DNA from: Anolis sagrei
Taxonomy: Eukaryota > Chordata > Lepidosauria > Squamata > Anolidae
NCBI RefSeq assembly: GCF_037176765.1
Contig: NC_090026.1
Span: forward strand, 127,180,252 to 127,244,251
Direction: 5' to 3'
Length of the DNA: 64,000 nt
The translations under genes and the position numbers were made by a program. This document shows positions 38,736 through 50,700 of this stretch, in pieces. The notes beneath the pieces are model-generated. The model had not been told where the DNA came from, ran no database searches, and saw nothing but the letters and a program-made list of their open reading frames with translations. The first letter of the stretch is position 1, and the number at the start of each line of letters is the position of its first letter.

Positions 38736-41700
38736 CTGAGATGGAGAAGGAGATGCCATGAAATGGGCTCCAAGGGAGGTGTTTCATCACTGGACCCAGT
38801 CAGACAATGGTGCATCTACACTGTAGAATTTGTGCCATCTGAGCCACTTTAACTGAGTTGTTGTAGGTTTTTCCGAGCTATATGGCCATGTTCTAGAGGC
38901 ATTTTCTCCTGACGTTTTGCCTGCATCTATGGCAAGCATCCTCAGAGGTAGTGACGCCTGTTGGAAGTAGGAAAATGGGTTTATATATCTGTGGAATGAC
39001 TGGAGTGGGGCACAGAGCTCTTGTCTGCTGGAGCTAGGTGTGAATGTTTCAACTGACCACCTTGATTAGCATTTAATGGCTTGGAAGTGCCTGGGGGAAT
39101 CTTTCTTTGAGAGGTGATTTGATGTGCCTGATTGTTTTGCTGTTGTAATTTTTGAGTTTAATACTGGTAGCCAGATTTTGTTCATTTTCATGGTTTCTTC
39201 CTTTCTGTTCAGTATTAAACTCAGAAATTACAACAGCAAAACAACAGAGAGTAAACAATCAGGCACATCAAATCACTCTCAACAAAAGATTCCCCCCAGG
39301 CACTTTCAAGCCATTAAATGCTAATCAAGGTGGTCAGTTGAAACATTCACACCTAGCTCCAGCAGACAAGAGCTCTTTGTCCCACCCTGGTCATTCCACA
39401 GATACATAACCCATTTTCCTACTTCCAACAGATCTCACTACCTCTGAGGATGCTTGCCATAGATGCAGGCGAAACGTCAGGAGAAAATGCCTCTAAAACA
39501 TCGCCATATAGCCCGAAAAAACCTACAACAACCCAGTGATTCCGGCCATGAAAGCCTTCGACAATACACTTTAACTGACATTGTGTAATGCTTTGGAATC
39601 CTGGTAGTTGTAATTTGGTGAGGACCCAGCACTCTTTAACACAAAAGGCTAAAGACCTTGTAAAACAACATCTTCCATGATTCCATGGTAGGGTGGCATC
39701 AAACTACATGAATACCACAATGTAGGTGAAGCCAAATGCCTGTTCTTTAGCTACTGTAAGACTATGAACAGCAGAACTTATTTCAGCCATAGAATGGATG
39801 CATTTCACACGTAAGTGTTCTCTCCACATTTGCTGAGTTTGGAGGTTTAGGACTTTGCAAGATTTTAATTAAAATGCTACTTTTAACCTGTGAAGACACC
39901 TTTCTAAGAAACTTTAGGCCCACCATCATGTCTCTCCTGAATGTGACAATGGAGTCATGATGGAGGACCTAGAGGGTCCTACATAGAAATCACAAGTCTG
40001 TGAATAAACAATCTGAAAAAGTCAGACCTGCAAATCTCTATCTAGACAGCCTTGGGGTAATTGGTTTGACACTGAAATACAACACTGCCTGAGCTCTGCG
40101 AGTGCAGCATTTTTCCAAATGAAGCACAGAGTATTTGAGGACTGGGACATCCATAGAGATATCAAGGTGCTTGCTTATGAAGCTATTGTCCTCCCAACCC
40201 TGCTATACGCCTGCAAGATGTGGACTATCTACAGACGTCACACTCAACTCCTGGAACGATTCCATCAGTGCTGCCTCTGAAAAATCCTGCAAATCTCTTG
40301 GGAAGACAGGCGGACAAATGTCAGCGTGCTGGAAGAAACAAAGACCACCAGCATTGAAGCGATGGTCCTCCACCATCAACTCCGCTAGACAGGCCACATT
40401 GTCCAAATGCCCGATCACTGTCTCCCAAAGCAATTACTCTTTGTTTCTTCCAGCACGCTGACATTTGTCCGCCTGTCTTCCCAAGAGATTTGCAGGATTT
40501 TTCAGAGGCAGCACTGATGGAATCTATTTCAAACTCAAGAATGGAAAACAGAATGTTGGTGGACAGGAAAAGAGATTTAAAGATGGGCTCAAAGCCAACC
40601 TTAAAAACTGTGGCATAGACACCGAGAACTGGGAAGCCCTGGCCCTTGAGGGCTCTAGCTGGGGGTCAGCTGTGACCAGCAGTGCTGTAGAATTTGAAGA
40701 GGCACGAATGGAAGGCGAAAGAGAGAAACGTGCCAAGAGGAAGGCACGTCAAGCCAACCCCAACCGGGACTGCCTTCCACCTGGAAACCGATGCTCTCTC
40801 TGTAGGAGAACATGTGGATCAAAAATAGGGTTCCACAGTCACCTACGTGCCCACCGCCAGGATACCACACTTGGAGGACAATCTTACTTGGACAACAAGG
40901 GACCACCTGAGTAAATAAAAGTAAGATCGGTCTGTGAGCAAAACCATTCAACCATGATATTTCCTTGTAAGACATCTGAAATGGCACAGTAGGGTCAGAG
41001 TGCTGGACTTCCACCCTGGAGACCAGGGTCCATATCTCCACTTGACCATGCAAACTCTCTGTGTGACCTTGGGTGAATTACACTCTCTCAGTCTCAGAAA
41101 ACCAGTGATAGGTTTGGCTTAGGTCTGTCATAAATAGGAAATGATTGAAAGACACACAACAACTAGCAACTGCTGGAATTTCCTCTTCTACACAACTGTT
41201 AAAGGTACAAGAAACAGCTCCAGTTTTCAATGCAGACGGTTCTGTTTTCTATGTAAATCACTAAAAGTGTGCACTTTGCACAGAACAAATGCTCAATTAT
41301 CACAATTTTTGCTTTATAAAAACACAATTTTCTGCACAGAAAATAGTATTTCTGCGCAGAATTGCAATATACCATGTTCAAATTGTTGCGTTCAGACAAA
41401 ACCACAACAGAAGAAATCTCAAACTCTGAAAATTCTCTTCGGTCCAAGATTCTTTTCATCGGGATTTTCCAAAGCTCAATAAATGTATTTAATTGTATTA
41501 GAATAGAATATTCTGCAATACTCTCTAACCATTTACCTATTTGGAGGATTCTCCTGGAGACGAGAAGTGCAAAGTCTAGGCTGTTGAGGGCGAGGATATT
41601 ATAGAGGACAATGGCCCAGAAATTGGCCGCCCCAAAGAAGGCCCGGATCCGTCGGGACATTGCCTCGGACATCAGTCCCTGCCAAAGAGAGGAAACATAA

Positions 41701-44700
41701 AGCATGAGCTAGGAAAGGAAATTAAGTAAGACCCAAAGCTCCCCAGAATAATTAGAGTGACCTGCAGAGGTTCTGGGGGTAGACAATGATTGTGGACCAC
41801 CCAAAATGACCCATCCTTGGGTCAAAGGGCCTTAAAAGGCTGATTATACAGCAAAGTGAAGTGTCTCCTTAGCATTATAGAGTTGAAATAGACCCCAAAG
41901 GCTATCTAGTTCAATCCCCCTTTTGTCAGATAGGAAAACACAAACAAAGCACTCTTGACAGATGGTCAACCAGCCTCTGTTTAAGAACCTACAGTATTTC
42001 ACTGCCACAGAGCTCTTACCTTCAGGAGGTTCTTCCTAATATTTAGAAGCTATCTCTTTTCCTGATCAAAAGCTTTATAAATGTCCAATTTTAGAATTCA
42101 ATTTTTTCCTTATTCAAATTTGCATGATTCATTGTGATTACCACATTTTTATTGAATCCCCAATTTTTCTTCTATTCACAAATCCATATTGATCTTCTTT
42201 GATTATTTTTGGCATTATAATTTCCAATCTTTTTGCCAAATGTTTTGTAACCCTGATTGCGTAAACTAATAGCTCTATATGACCCTGGTTGTGTTAAATC
42301 TCTTCCCTTTTTTGGTATACTAATAATTTCTGATACTTTCCATGTTTGAGGGACTTTTTGCTTAATGTATATTTCATTAAACAACTCTGTTAAGTATGGT
42401 GCTAATGCTCCCATATATGCTTTATAATATTCCGTTGGGAATCCATCCGGTCCTGGTGTCTTAGCTCCCTTTAACCTTTTAATTACCCTTAGTATTTCCT
42501 CTTGTGTTATTGGTTGATTTAATAACTCAACTGTCTTCCTTCACAATTTTTTCTCTGATGTTTAAGTTTCTTTACACTACCCTCTCCTCCTTATATAGAT
42601 AATATGTTGCCATTATCTCCCTAATCTTACTTTGCTCCTCTTGTTTTTCTCCCATTTTCATCTTTCAATCTCTTTACCATGACTTTTCTCATTTGAGGCA
42701 TGAGACCAATATTGATACATCTTAGATTTGCATTGCCTTTTTTGGCTGCCATCACACTGTTGTGTGGTCTACTAAGATACCTAGATGCTCACCTCTATGC
42801 TGGCAAATGGCTTCAGCTGAAAGAACTGCTGCACCCATAACTCAAAATTGAGGCCAAAGCAATTGCAGATAGACCAGATGTAAACGAGCTCACAAGGACC
42901 CAACCAGAGGGTGGTGACAGCAAATGTGGAAATGGTGGCCACCAGCTCCTTCAAGATGTTGTCATGGTTCCCCCCAAGGTAATCATAGACGTACCTGGAG
43001 AGTCACAAACAGAATAGGCCATAATAGTATGGGATTTCGTAGATCCAAAAATTATGAAAAATCAATGAATTGTTGCTATTTTCCACTCTTAGGTTCCCAA
43101 TCATATGCTTTGAGACATGGAAACCTCTTGGAGATCCCAGAACAAGAGAAGTAAGGAAACTTACTTGCATAGCCAGTCATTAATTCCTCTGTCAAAGTGC
43201 CTGGGAGACAAAAACAAAGGTTTTTAAGAGTTAGATGCTTCCAATTAAGTAGATTTTCTAGATTTCTGCCTTTATTGTGCATTTTGAGATGATTAGTGGA
43301 CAGGTTTATAGTAACTGGGCCCATGCACATCCATTATAACACACACACACTGTGTCAACTTGCTTATAAGGCCCCATCTACACTGAGTCTATTGACCAGT
43401 TAGAAGGTGTCCAGAGAAGGGCAATCAAAATAGTTAAATGCATGGAAACTATGAATCCCAATGAAGAACGGCTTAAGAAGCTGGGTATGTTTAGCTTGAA
43501 GAAGGGAAAGTTGAGAGAGGACATGAAATCCATGCTTTAATATTTGAAAAAAGGTGATATTTGGACCTTCCAAACATTTTATGTTGGTGATCTACTTTTT
43601 AAGACAGGCATCATCTCGCAACATCGTAATTCATAGCAAACTGGAGGTTAAACCAACACTTTATAAGAGATACAGACATATGATGCAGATTGAACTGCAT
43701 TGAACTGGATTATATGAGTCTACACTGCATTATCATGGCAGTGTAAATGGAACCTAAACCTGCATTTAATTTAATTGGTTTCTAACTTATTTCTCTCTAG
43801 GCAACTTATGCAATAAACAGGTCTTAAGTCTAAAAATAAAAGCTGGGAGAGCAGTGTCATGTCTAAAATTGGAATTAATGGACTTTATTTCAGTTTTCAA
43901 ATATATCCCAGAGGTATTCTAGTCCTATCCCCTGAAGTAGTTGGCGGGATAACTGGAAGACAGTGTCTCTGGTGTAGCTGTATCAGGGGTCACTCACGTT
44001 TCTGCAAAGACATAGAGCATGGTGATGCATTTGGGGGGCTGAGGAGGGTCCAGGTGGTCCAGCCGGGCAATGGTGTTGATGACCCCAAACATCACGGCGG
44101 CTTTTACCCAGTCATACACCAAGTTGGAGTAAGCCAAGCCCGCTATGAAAGAAAGAGGAAGAGAGAGGGGCTACACGTTGGAGTCCAGAAAGCCAACAAC
44201 AGAGAGCTATGGGCAGCACTCATCAGGGTTCTGTTTCTGAGAGCAATAGAGAAATGAAACCTCATTTCAAAGTATTTTAGACAGCAGAGGGAGCAGAACC
44301 TAAGAGGAATGGAAGCAGACAGAACTAGAGAATTGCTTGATTGACCTCAAAGAAGCTAACATGGATTGGGATACTTGGTTTTCTTGAGCTTGGAGACCTG
44401 AGTCAAAAAGCCAAATGGCGCCTTCCCATTTCAATAGAATTAAAGAGTTGGAAGAGACCTCATGGGCCATCCAGTCAAACCCCATTCGGCCAAGAAGCAG
44501 GAATATTGCATTCAAATCACCCCCGACAGATGGCCATCCAGCCTCTGTTTAAAAGCTTCCAAAGAAGGAGCCTCCACCACACTCCGGGGCAGAGAGTTCC
44601 ACTGCTGAACGGCTCTCACAGTCAGGAAGTTCTTCCTCATGTTCAGATGGAATCTCCTCTCTTGTAGTTTGAAGCCATTGTTCCATTGCATCCTAGTCTC

Positions 44701-47700
44701 CAGGGAAGCCGAAAACAAGCTTGCTCCCTCCTCCCTGTGGCTTCCTCTCACATATTTATACATATGTCACCCCAAGTACAGATGCTGAGCAGGATTGATG
44801 TCTGAGTCTTCAAAACAGGTTATCTGCAGAGCTTGGAAATGGAACACCTATTGTAGGTCTCATTCAGATAACGGTCCCAACCTTCACACCATCAAATCAC
44901 AACTCAAATCAAATCACAATAGTTGGAGCTCCTCTCCAACGATTTGCACAACTATATGGCAAAAAACTGCCCTGATCTCAGTTTAGTATTAGGCACCAGA
45001 ATGTGACTTATTCTGTAGTGGAGTTGCTACAACAGCAGAGAAACCCTAGTGACGCCATTGTCCAGGCCTAATAAGAAGGACTAGACCAGTGGTTCTCAAC
45101 CTGGGGTCCCCAGATGTTTTTGGCCTTCAACTCCTAGAAATCCTAACAGCTGGTAAACTGGCTGGGATTTCTGGGAATTATAGGCCAAAAACATCTGGGG
45201 ACCGCAGGTTGAGATCCACTGGACTAGATATTTGAAGAGTACGATCTGAAGAGAAACTAGAATATATATGTTCGACTATTTGAAGAGTAGAAGCCAAGTG
45301 AAGTTCTCAGATGAATCCTGTTTCATATCCCTGTGAAGTAAGCAATCCAGAATGTGGGTTGTTTCTCTCCCCTTCCCCTATCAGATATCTCTTGTGAGAG
45401 CAATTTATGAGAATATATTATGCTTGCACATGAGAAGCATCTTTGGAAAGTAAATCAAAGATAGCCACTCACCCAAGGCCCAGTCGGAGAGCCGGCTTAC
45501 AAACTTCATGTCCGAAGGGAGGGTCAGAATGTAGAAGTAGTGGAAAAAGACATCCACAACCACAATGGCCACAAGGTGGGTGATGGCATGGACTCGGATG
45601 TGCCACATCTCATAATCTTTACGCCGCAGCTCACTGACATGGACCTGTTGGGAGAGATGATGTTGATGACTATAGGACTTGATAGCTAGCGAGTTACTAT
45701 CATGCAGAAAACAATGCAAGTGGAATTTTCTGGTTATCTGGAAATGTGAGCAGAATCTTTCCTGCCCGTTGTGTTCTAGATGACTTGGTGTCAGATTATG
45801 GAAGATACGAAATACATCACGCAACACAGAAAGCCCATCCAGATAGCAAAATACACTCTCTGGCAGCCCTAAGTTTTGTTCCTACACACAATTCATTCTG
45901 GAGATCCACAAGACCTTTTTCTTCATCAGGAATTATTTCGAGGCAAGTTCTGGGATCATCAAAGACTTCTCATTCCTACTTCCAGAGTCACAATATTTTT
46001 CAAGATGATTCCACAGCATTAAGCCATGGCAGTCAAGGTGGTGTCTGCATTCATTCTACAGTGTAGATTTACCCCTAAATTATATTGCCATGAGCTCATG
46101 CTAGAGTAAACCCAATGAACTCATTAGTAAGTCAACAATTACGTCAGTCTCACTGTTTCAATGGGTCTATTGAATCAGCCCAATGGATCCAGTAGATTGG
46201 CCACTGGTCTACTACTTCCAATCTTCATATATGGTGGCTGCTGCTCTATAGTTCCCAAAATAGAGATCTCTTGCTCTTCAGATCCCAAAATATCCTCCCA
46301 AATTGTAGTCGGACATATTTTGAAGCCACCAAGTTGGATTAAGCTTTCTTGGCTCATGTTACATGTTTCATTTTTTTTTGCATACTTTTAAAGCAAAAAG
46401 AGAGATACAGGCATTATAATCAATTTTAGAAAAAACACGTGATGGCACATATGGTAGAGGACAGCATCCCACCTGCTCGTAGAATCGGTCGAAGGTCATG
46501 ATTGGCCCAAAGAAGAAGAAGGGGAGGTAGAAATTGTATTTCAGCAAGGCGAAGATGGAGTAGTTGCCGTCTTTCTTCTCGCAGTTTTCCAGGGCGAAAC
46601 TCATGCAGCGCATGATGCTGAAGCAACTCCCGCCATAAAAGAGAACATCTTGAAGATCAAAAGTTCCTGTTACAAAATCACTCTGTACAAAAGAGAATAG
46701 TTACCTCATATACTGAGGAAAATAGCTCATTGCAGAATCTTGTCAATTGCAGAAGAACCGCTGGGCACTATTTCCTCCAGCGATTGCTGGGTTGAAAGTC
46801 ATTTTAAGGGCAGAATGCTACAAAATCCCCTTCATATTGCAAAATCTCAAGGCCTGCCAGAAGTTCTCATCCTGCCATTATGTGTGTGTATGTGTTTGAA
46901 GTCACCTGCCAACGTATGGCAACCTCATAGCGTTTTCTAAATCAAGGAATACTCATTGGCAGTCTCCCATCCAAATACTAGCCAGGGCTAATCCTACTTA
47001 GCTTCTAAGGTCAGATGGGATCTGATGCCTTTGGGGTATTTAGGTGAGTTAAAGAGCACTGCATCCTGTCAAATCACTGCTTTCCTATTTACAGTCCTGT
47101 TTCCAATTGCTAGTTCCAACTTGAGTAGACCCAATGAATTAACAGGTTTTACCTACGTGTTGACTTTCCATTCAACAACTGATTTAATGGGTCTCCTTAA
47201 GCTAGGGATTTAGATCATAAACTGCAAGCAAATTGTTATATACTTTAAGGCACATTTCTGGCATTTTGACAAGCAACCTGCTACATTCTGCTCATACTGG
47301 TGGGATTGGACATAGCTGGGTGGAAAGAGAAAGGGCAATTTCTCCCTTTAATGTAATTTAATTTAAAATAATGAAATAAGGAGAATATTCGCATTTTGAG
47401 ATTTATTATGTACAAAATTCGCATGTGGTTTTTGGTCCCCAAATAGGATACTCTGCAGTCCTTTCCCCAGTTATGGGATGCCTTGAGAGAAGAAGTTCCA
47501 CCCCAAAGTATCTCTCTAGCTGCTTTCCTTCACAGATATTATTTCTCAGCACATTAGTCTGCAAAACTTTGGAAACTTTTGGTTGCCATACTGTCAGTTT
47601 GTTTTGAAAGGGGGTAGTATTGGCAGACATGGCTATGTTGATGGCGCTTGACCAACATTTCTAAGAAGGAATATTATTTTTCTATGCAGGAAATGATGTT

Positions 47701-50700
47701 TCCTGCACAGACAATGCCGTATTTCACACACAAAAACTTCCATGTGAATATTTTGCACAGAATAATCTCCAAACTGCAAATAGTTTTTGAAGAATAAGTA
47801 GTTTTTGATAACTTTCTCACAGTGGGAAGAAAATTGCTATAATTGTTTCATTGGAGAACCAAATTAGCAAAAGTTATATCCCTAATAAGAGCCTAAGCTA
47901 AGAGATGCTGGTAATTTTGGACTCCCTCCCATTTTTATCTTTACATTTAAATAAACCATAATAGAATCACAGAATCATAGAATCATAGAGTTGGAAGAGA
48001 CCTCATGGGTCATCCAGTCCAACCCCATTCTGCCAAGAAGCAGGAAAATTGCATTCAAAGCACCCCGACAGATGGCCATTGTAAAGAAGCACTAATCCCA
48101 CCGCTTGTCAACAAAATTATGTGAGGAAGCATTAATCTTCTTTAAAGCCACTAATATTCTGTGAGGAACCTTCTTTTAGATATCAATTAAGCTGCCACCA
48201 ATATGTTTAGAGACGCTGGTTTAGGTCTCTGTTTATCTTTAGTTGTGTTGTGAGGTGACTTTGGTAGTGTGGAATGCACCAAGCATGAAAGCAATCGAGG
48301 AGGCAGGTTTGAAATACAAAGAGAACAAGATTTATTGTTAACAGAACGTAATTGTTGCAGTTTTGAGAATTTGAACTTGGCACAAGGCTTGATGTTACAA
48401 AATGGCTGGTTTGAGATACATGCTTCTGATGATACAATTCTACAAACTTCTTCTTTAGTGAAGTGCTTATACTACTTCAGAGTTCCCTATTGTGAATATC
48501 CACACGGTTTGCCCTATACTCGGAACAAACCACTGATCACCAGTCTTTCCTTACTGGCAATCCTGAAAACCCCCTCTGTTAGATTCCTTTAACCTAAGCA
48601 ATCTAACAAGGTAACACCTTCAGCTTTCTTGCTGAAGAAATATTCACAAATTCTAGGAACTACTGAATTCTCACAGCTTCACAACAGAGCCCTAACTGGC
48701 ACTCCTCTTCCCCGGGTCTCTTCCACCGGACAAAACTACTTTTCCCAGAGTCCTTTCTTGACTCTGCTATTTCCCAGAGCCCTTAACTGGCTCTCCTCTT
48801 CTCCTCAGGGTCTCTTCCGCCTGACTGGAGCTTAACTGCCACTTTCAAATCTTTTACTCCTTTAGCTCCGCCCACCTCCTCTGAGGCTTTGTCTTGTTAC
48901 CATGGCAACCTATCCCTCACAGCTAGGCCATGGCAATAAATGTAATACATAAATACAGTTTAAATACAGTATAATAAACACTCTATAATAAACATTTCTC
49001 TACACCTTCCTTCCCAGAAATATATTTTTGCACATTTCTTAATCCTAGAATGGCAAAAATAATCCTACATATCATTTAACAATAAATACATATACACCAA
49101 TTCTGAAAGGGAAACATATTAGGGTTAAATACATTTCAATTATACATATATACAAACCTTTAATTAATCAGTTATCTATTATCATCTATGGATGTGGTAT
49201 CAAAGACTCACATTTCTAACATTTTTCATATAAACAATATATCTAAACATTTCTATATTTATATATATAGTTGTAAATATTTATTGCCTATTGTAAAACG
49301 TATATACCTACCACACTTTAATATAATGGGATTATATCTTATACCTATGGTATGAAACATATACAGTTCACCACTGTAATAACATCATATACATTTTACA
49401 TGTCTGCCATTAAAACAGGTTAACCATTTTTAAAATATTACACTACATTACACATCTATTACCTTCCTATATTAACATATATAATTGAACTTCTACCTAG
49501 TCTGGTCAATGTATAAGACATTTATCTATATATCATACCACAACTTTTCTCTATACATATGGTTCCACTTTGTTAATAGCCCACACAACAGTTAAACTCC
49601 CACATTTGATCATTGACATAGATGTCTTAGCGTCCAATGTCCCATGGTTTAAACACAACCTCGGTTGTACTGAACCAACTGTCTACAGCAATGTCTCTTT
49701 ATGATGATCTTTTAGCTTCTTTTTTCCACTTCTTCGTTTCTTCTTTTTAGGTTTCTTCTTTTGTCCCTTGATGTCTTTTTGATTACCTGGAGATATGGTT
49801 TTCTTCCTCACACGATGTCTGCAAGTCTTTTCTCCTCTCTTTTTTGTTATTGGGGTTTCTTCTTTTAATCTAACCTTCCAATTATCAGGAACAGTTCTGT
49901 TTCCATCGACTTTCAGGGCTTGAACAATGGCTTGCTTCCATGAAGCATCAGGTTGTAGTGAATAATCTGGAATTCCTCTAGCATCTTTTCTTGGCACTGA
50001 AGAGAATTCACTGTCATTAGAAGAACGAACACGAATATTGTCCTTCTTCATGGCAAGCTCATCACTGCTATCTGGACAAACCTCTAAAGCTAGAAATTGC
50101 AGCTTTTTCTTTTTATCACCACCAATACAGTCTGCGTACATCAGCTCTTCTGTCAGTCTATTAGCTTGGTTTTTATTCTCTTTTTCTTCCTTCAGATGAA
50201 GTGTAAAATGTTTGAGAATCTTCTTATCTTCACCGTTAACTGATATAGCATACGAGCTTGCTTCAGTCAAATTGTTGATGATTGTTTTCTGATAGGGTTC
50301 ACTTAGATTCTTAACTTCAACTACAGTTCCAATCTTTAAAAGTTCTTTTGTGCCATCTTCTGGAACCCTTATAGTGAAGGAATCATGTCTAGAAGTCATC
50401 TTAATTTCAATTAGCCCTTCAGGTGTTTGGATCTTTGTTTCAAATAAGGTCCTTGGATATCTTGAACTCTCATCAGTTTCTACTGTCAGATCAAGAGTCT
50501 GTTTTTCTTCAGCTTTCCCTTTAGATTTTATTTTATTGTCTTTGTCAAAAAGTTCGGCTGAGGTAATTTCTTTATGTGGAGCTGAAGGAAATACATCTTT
50601 TAAGGCCAAGGATTCCTCTTTCTCCTCAGAATTTATCACTTGTCTTTCCAGACCTATTGTTTCTATACTCTCTTCACTGGCTCTCAAATAATCAGCCACT

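Noticed and set aside
46885-47050. Functional 5S rRNA gene
   Set aside because: The sequence is diverged, incomplete and fused to a SINE tail.
48269-48592. 107-codon frame found twice, 4491 bases apart
   Set aside because: Both lie at the same place in the two LTRs; it is duplicated LTR sequence, not a gene family.
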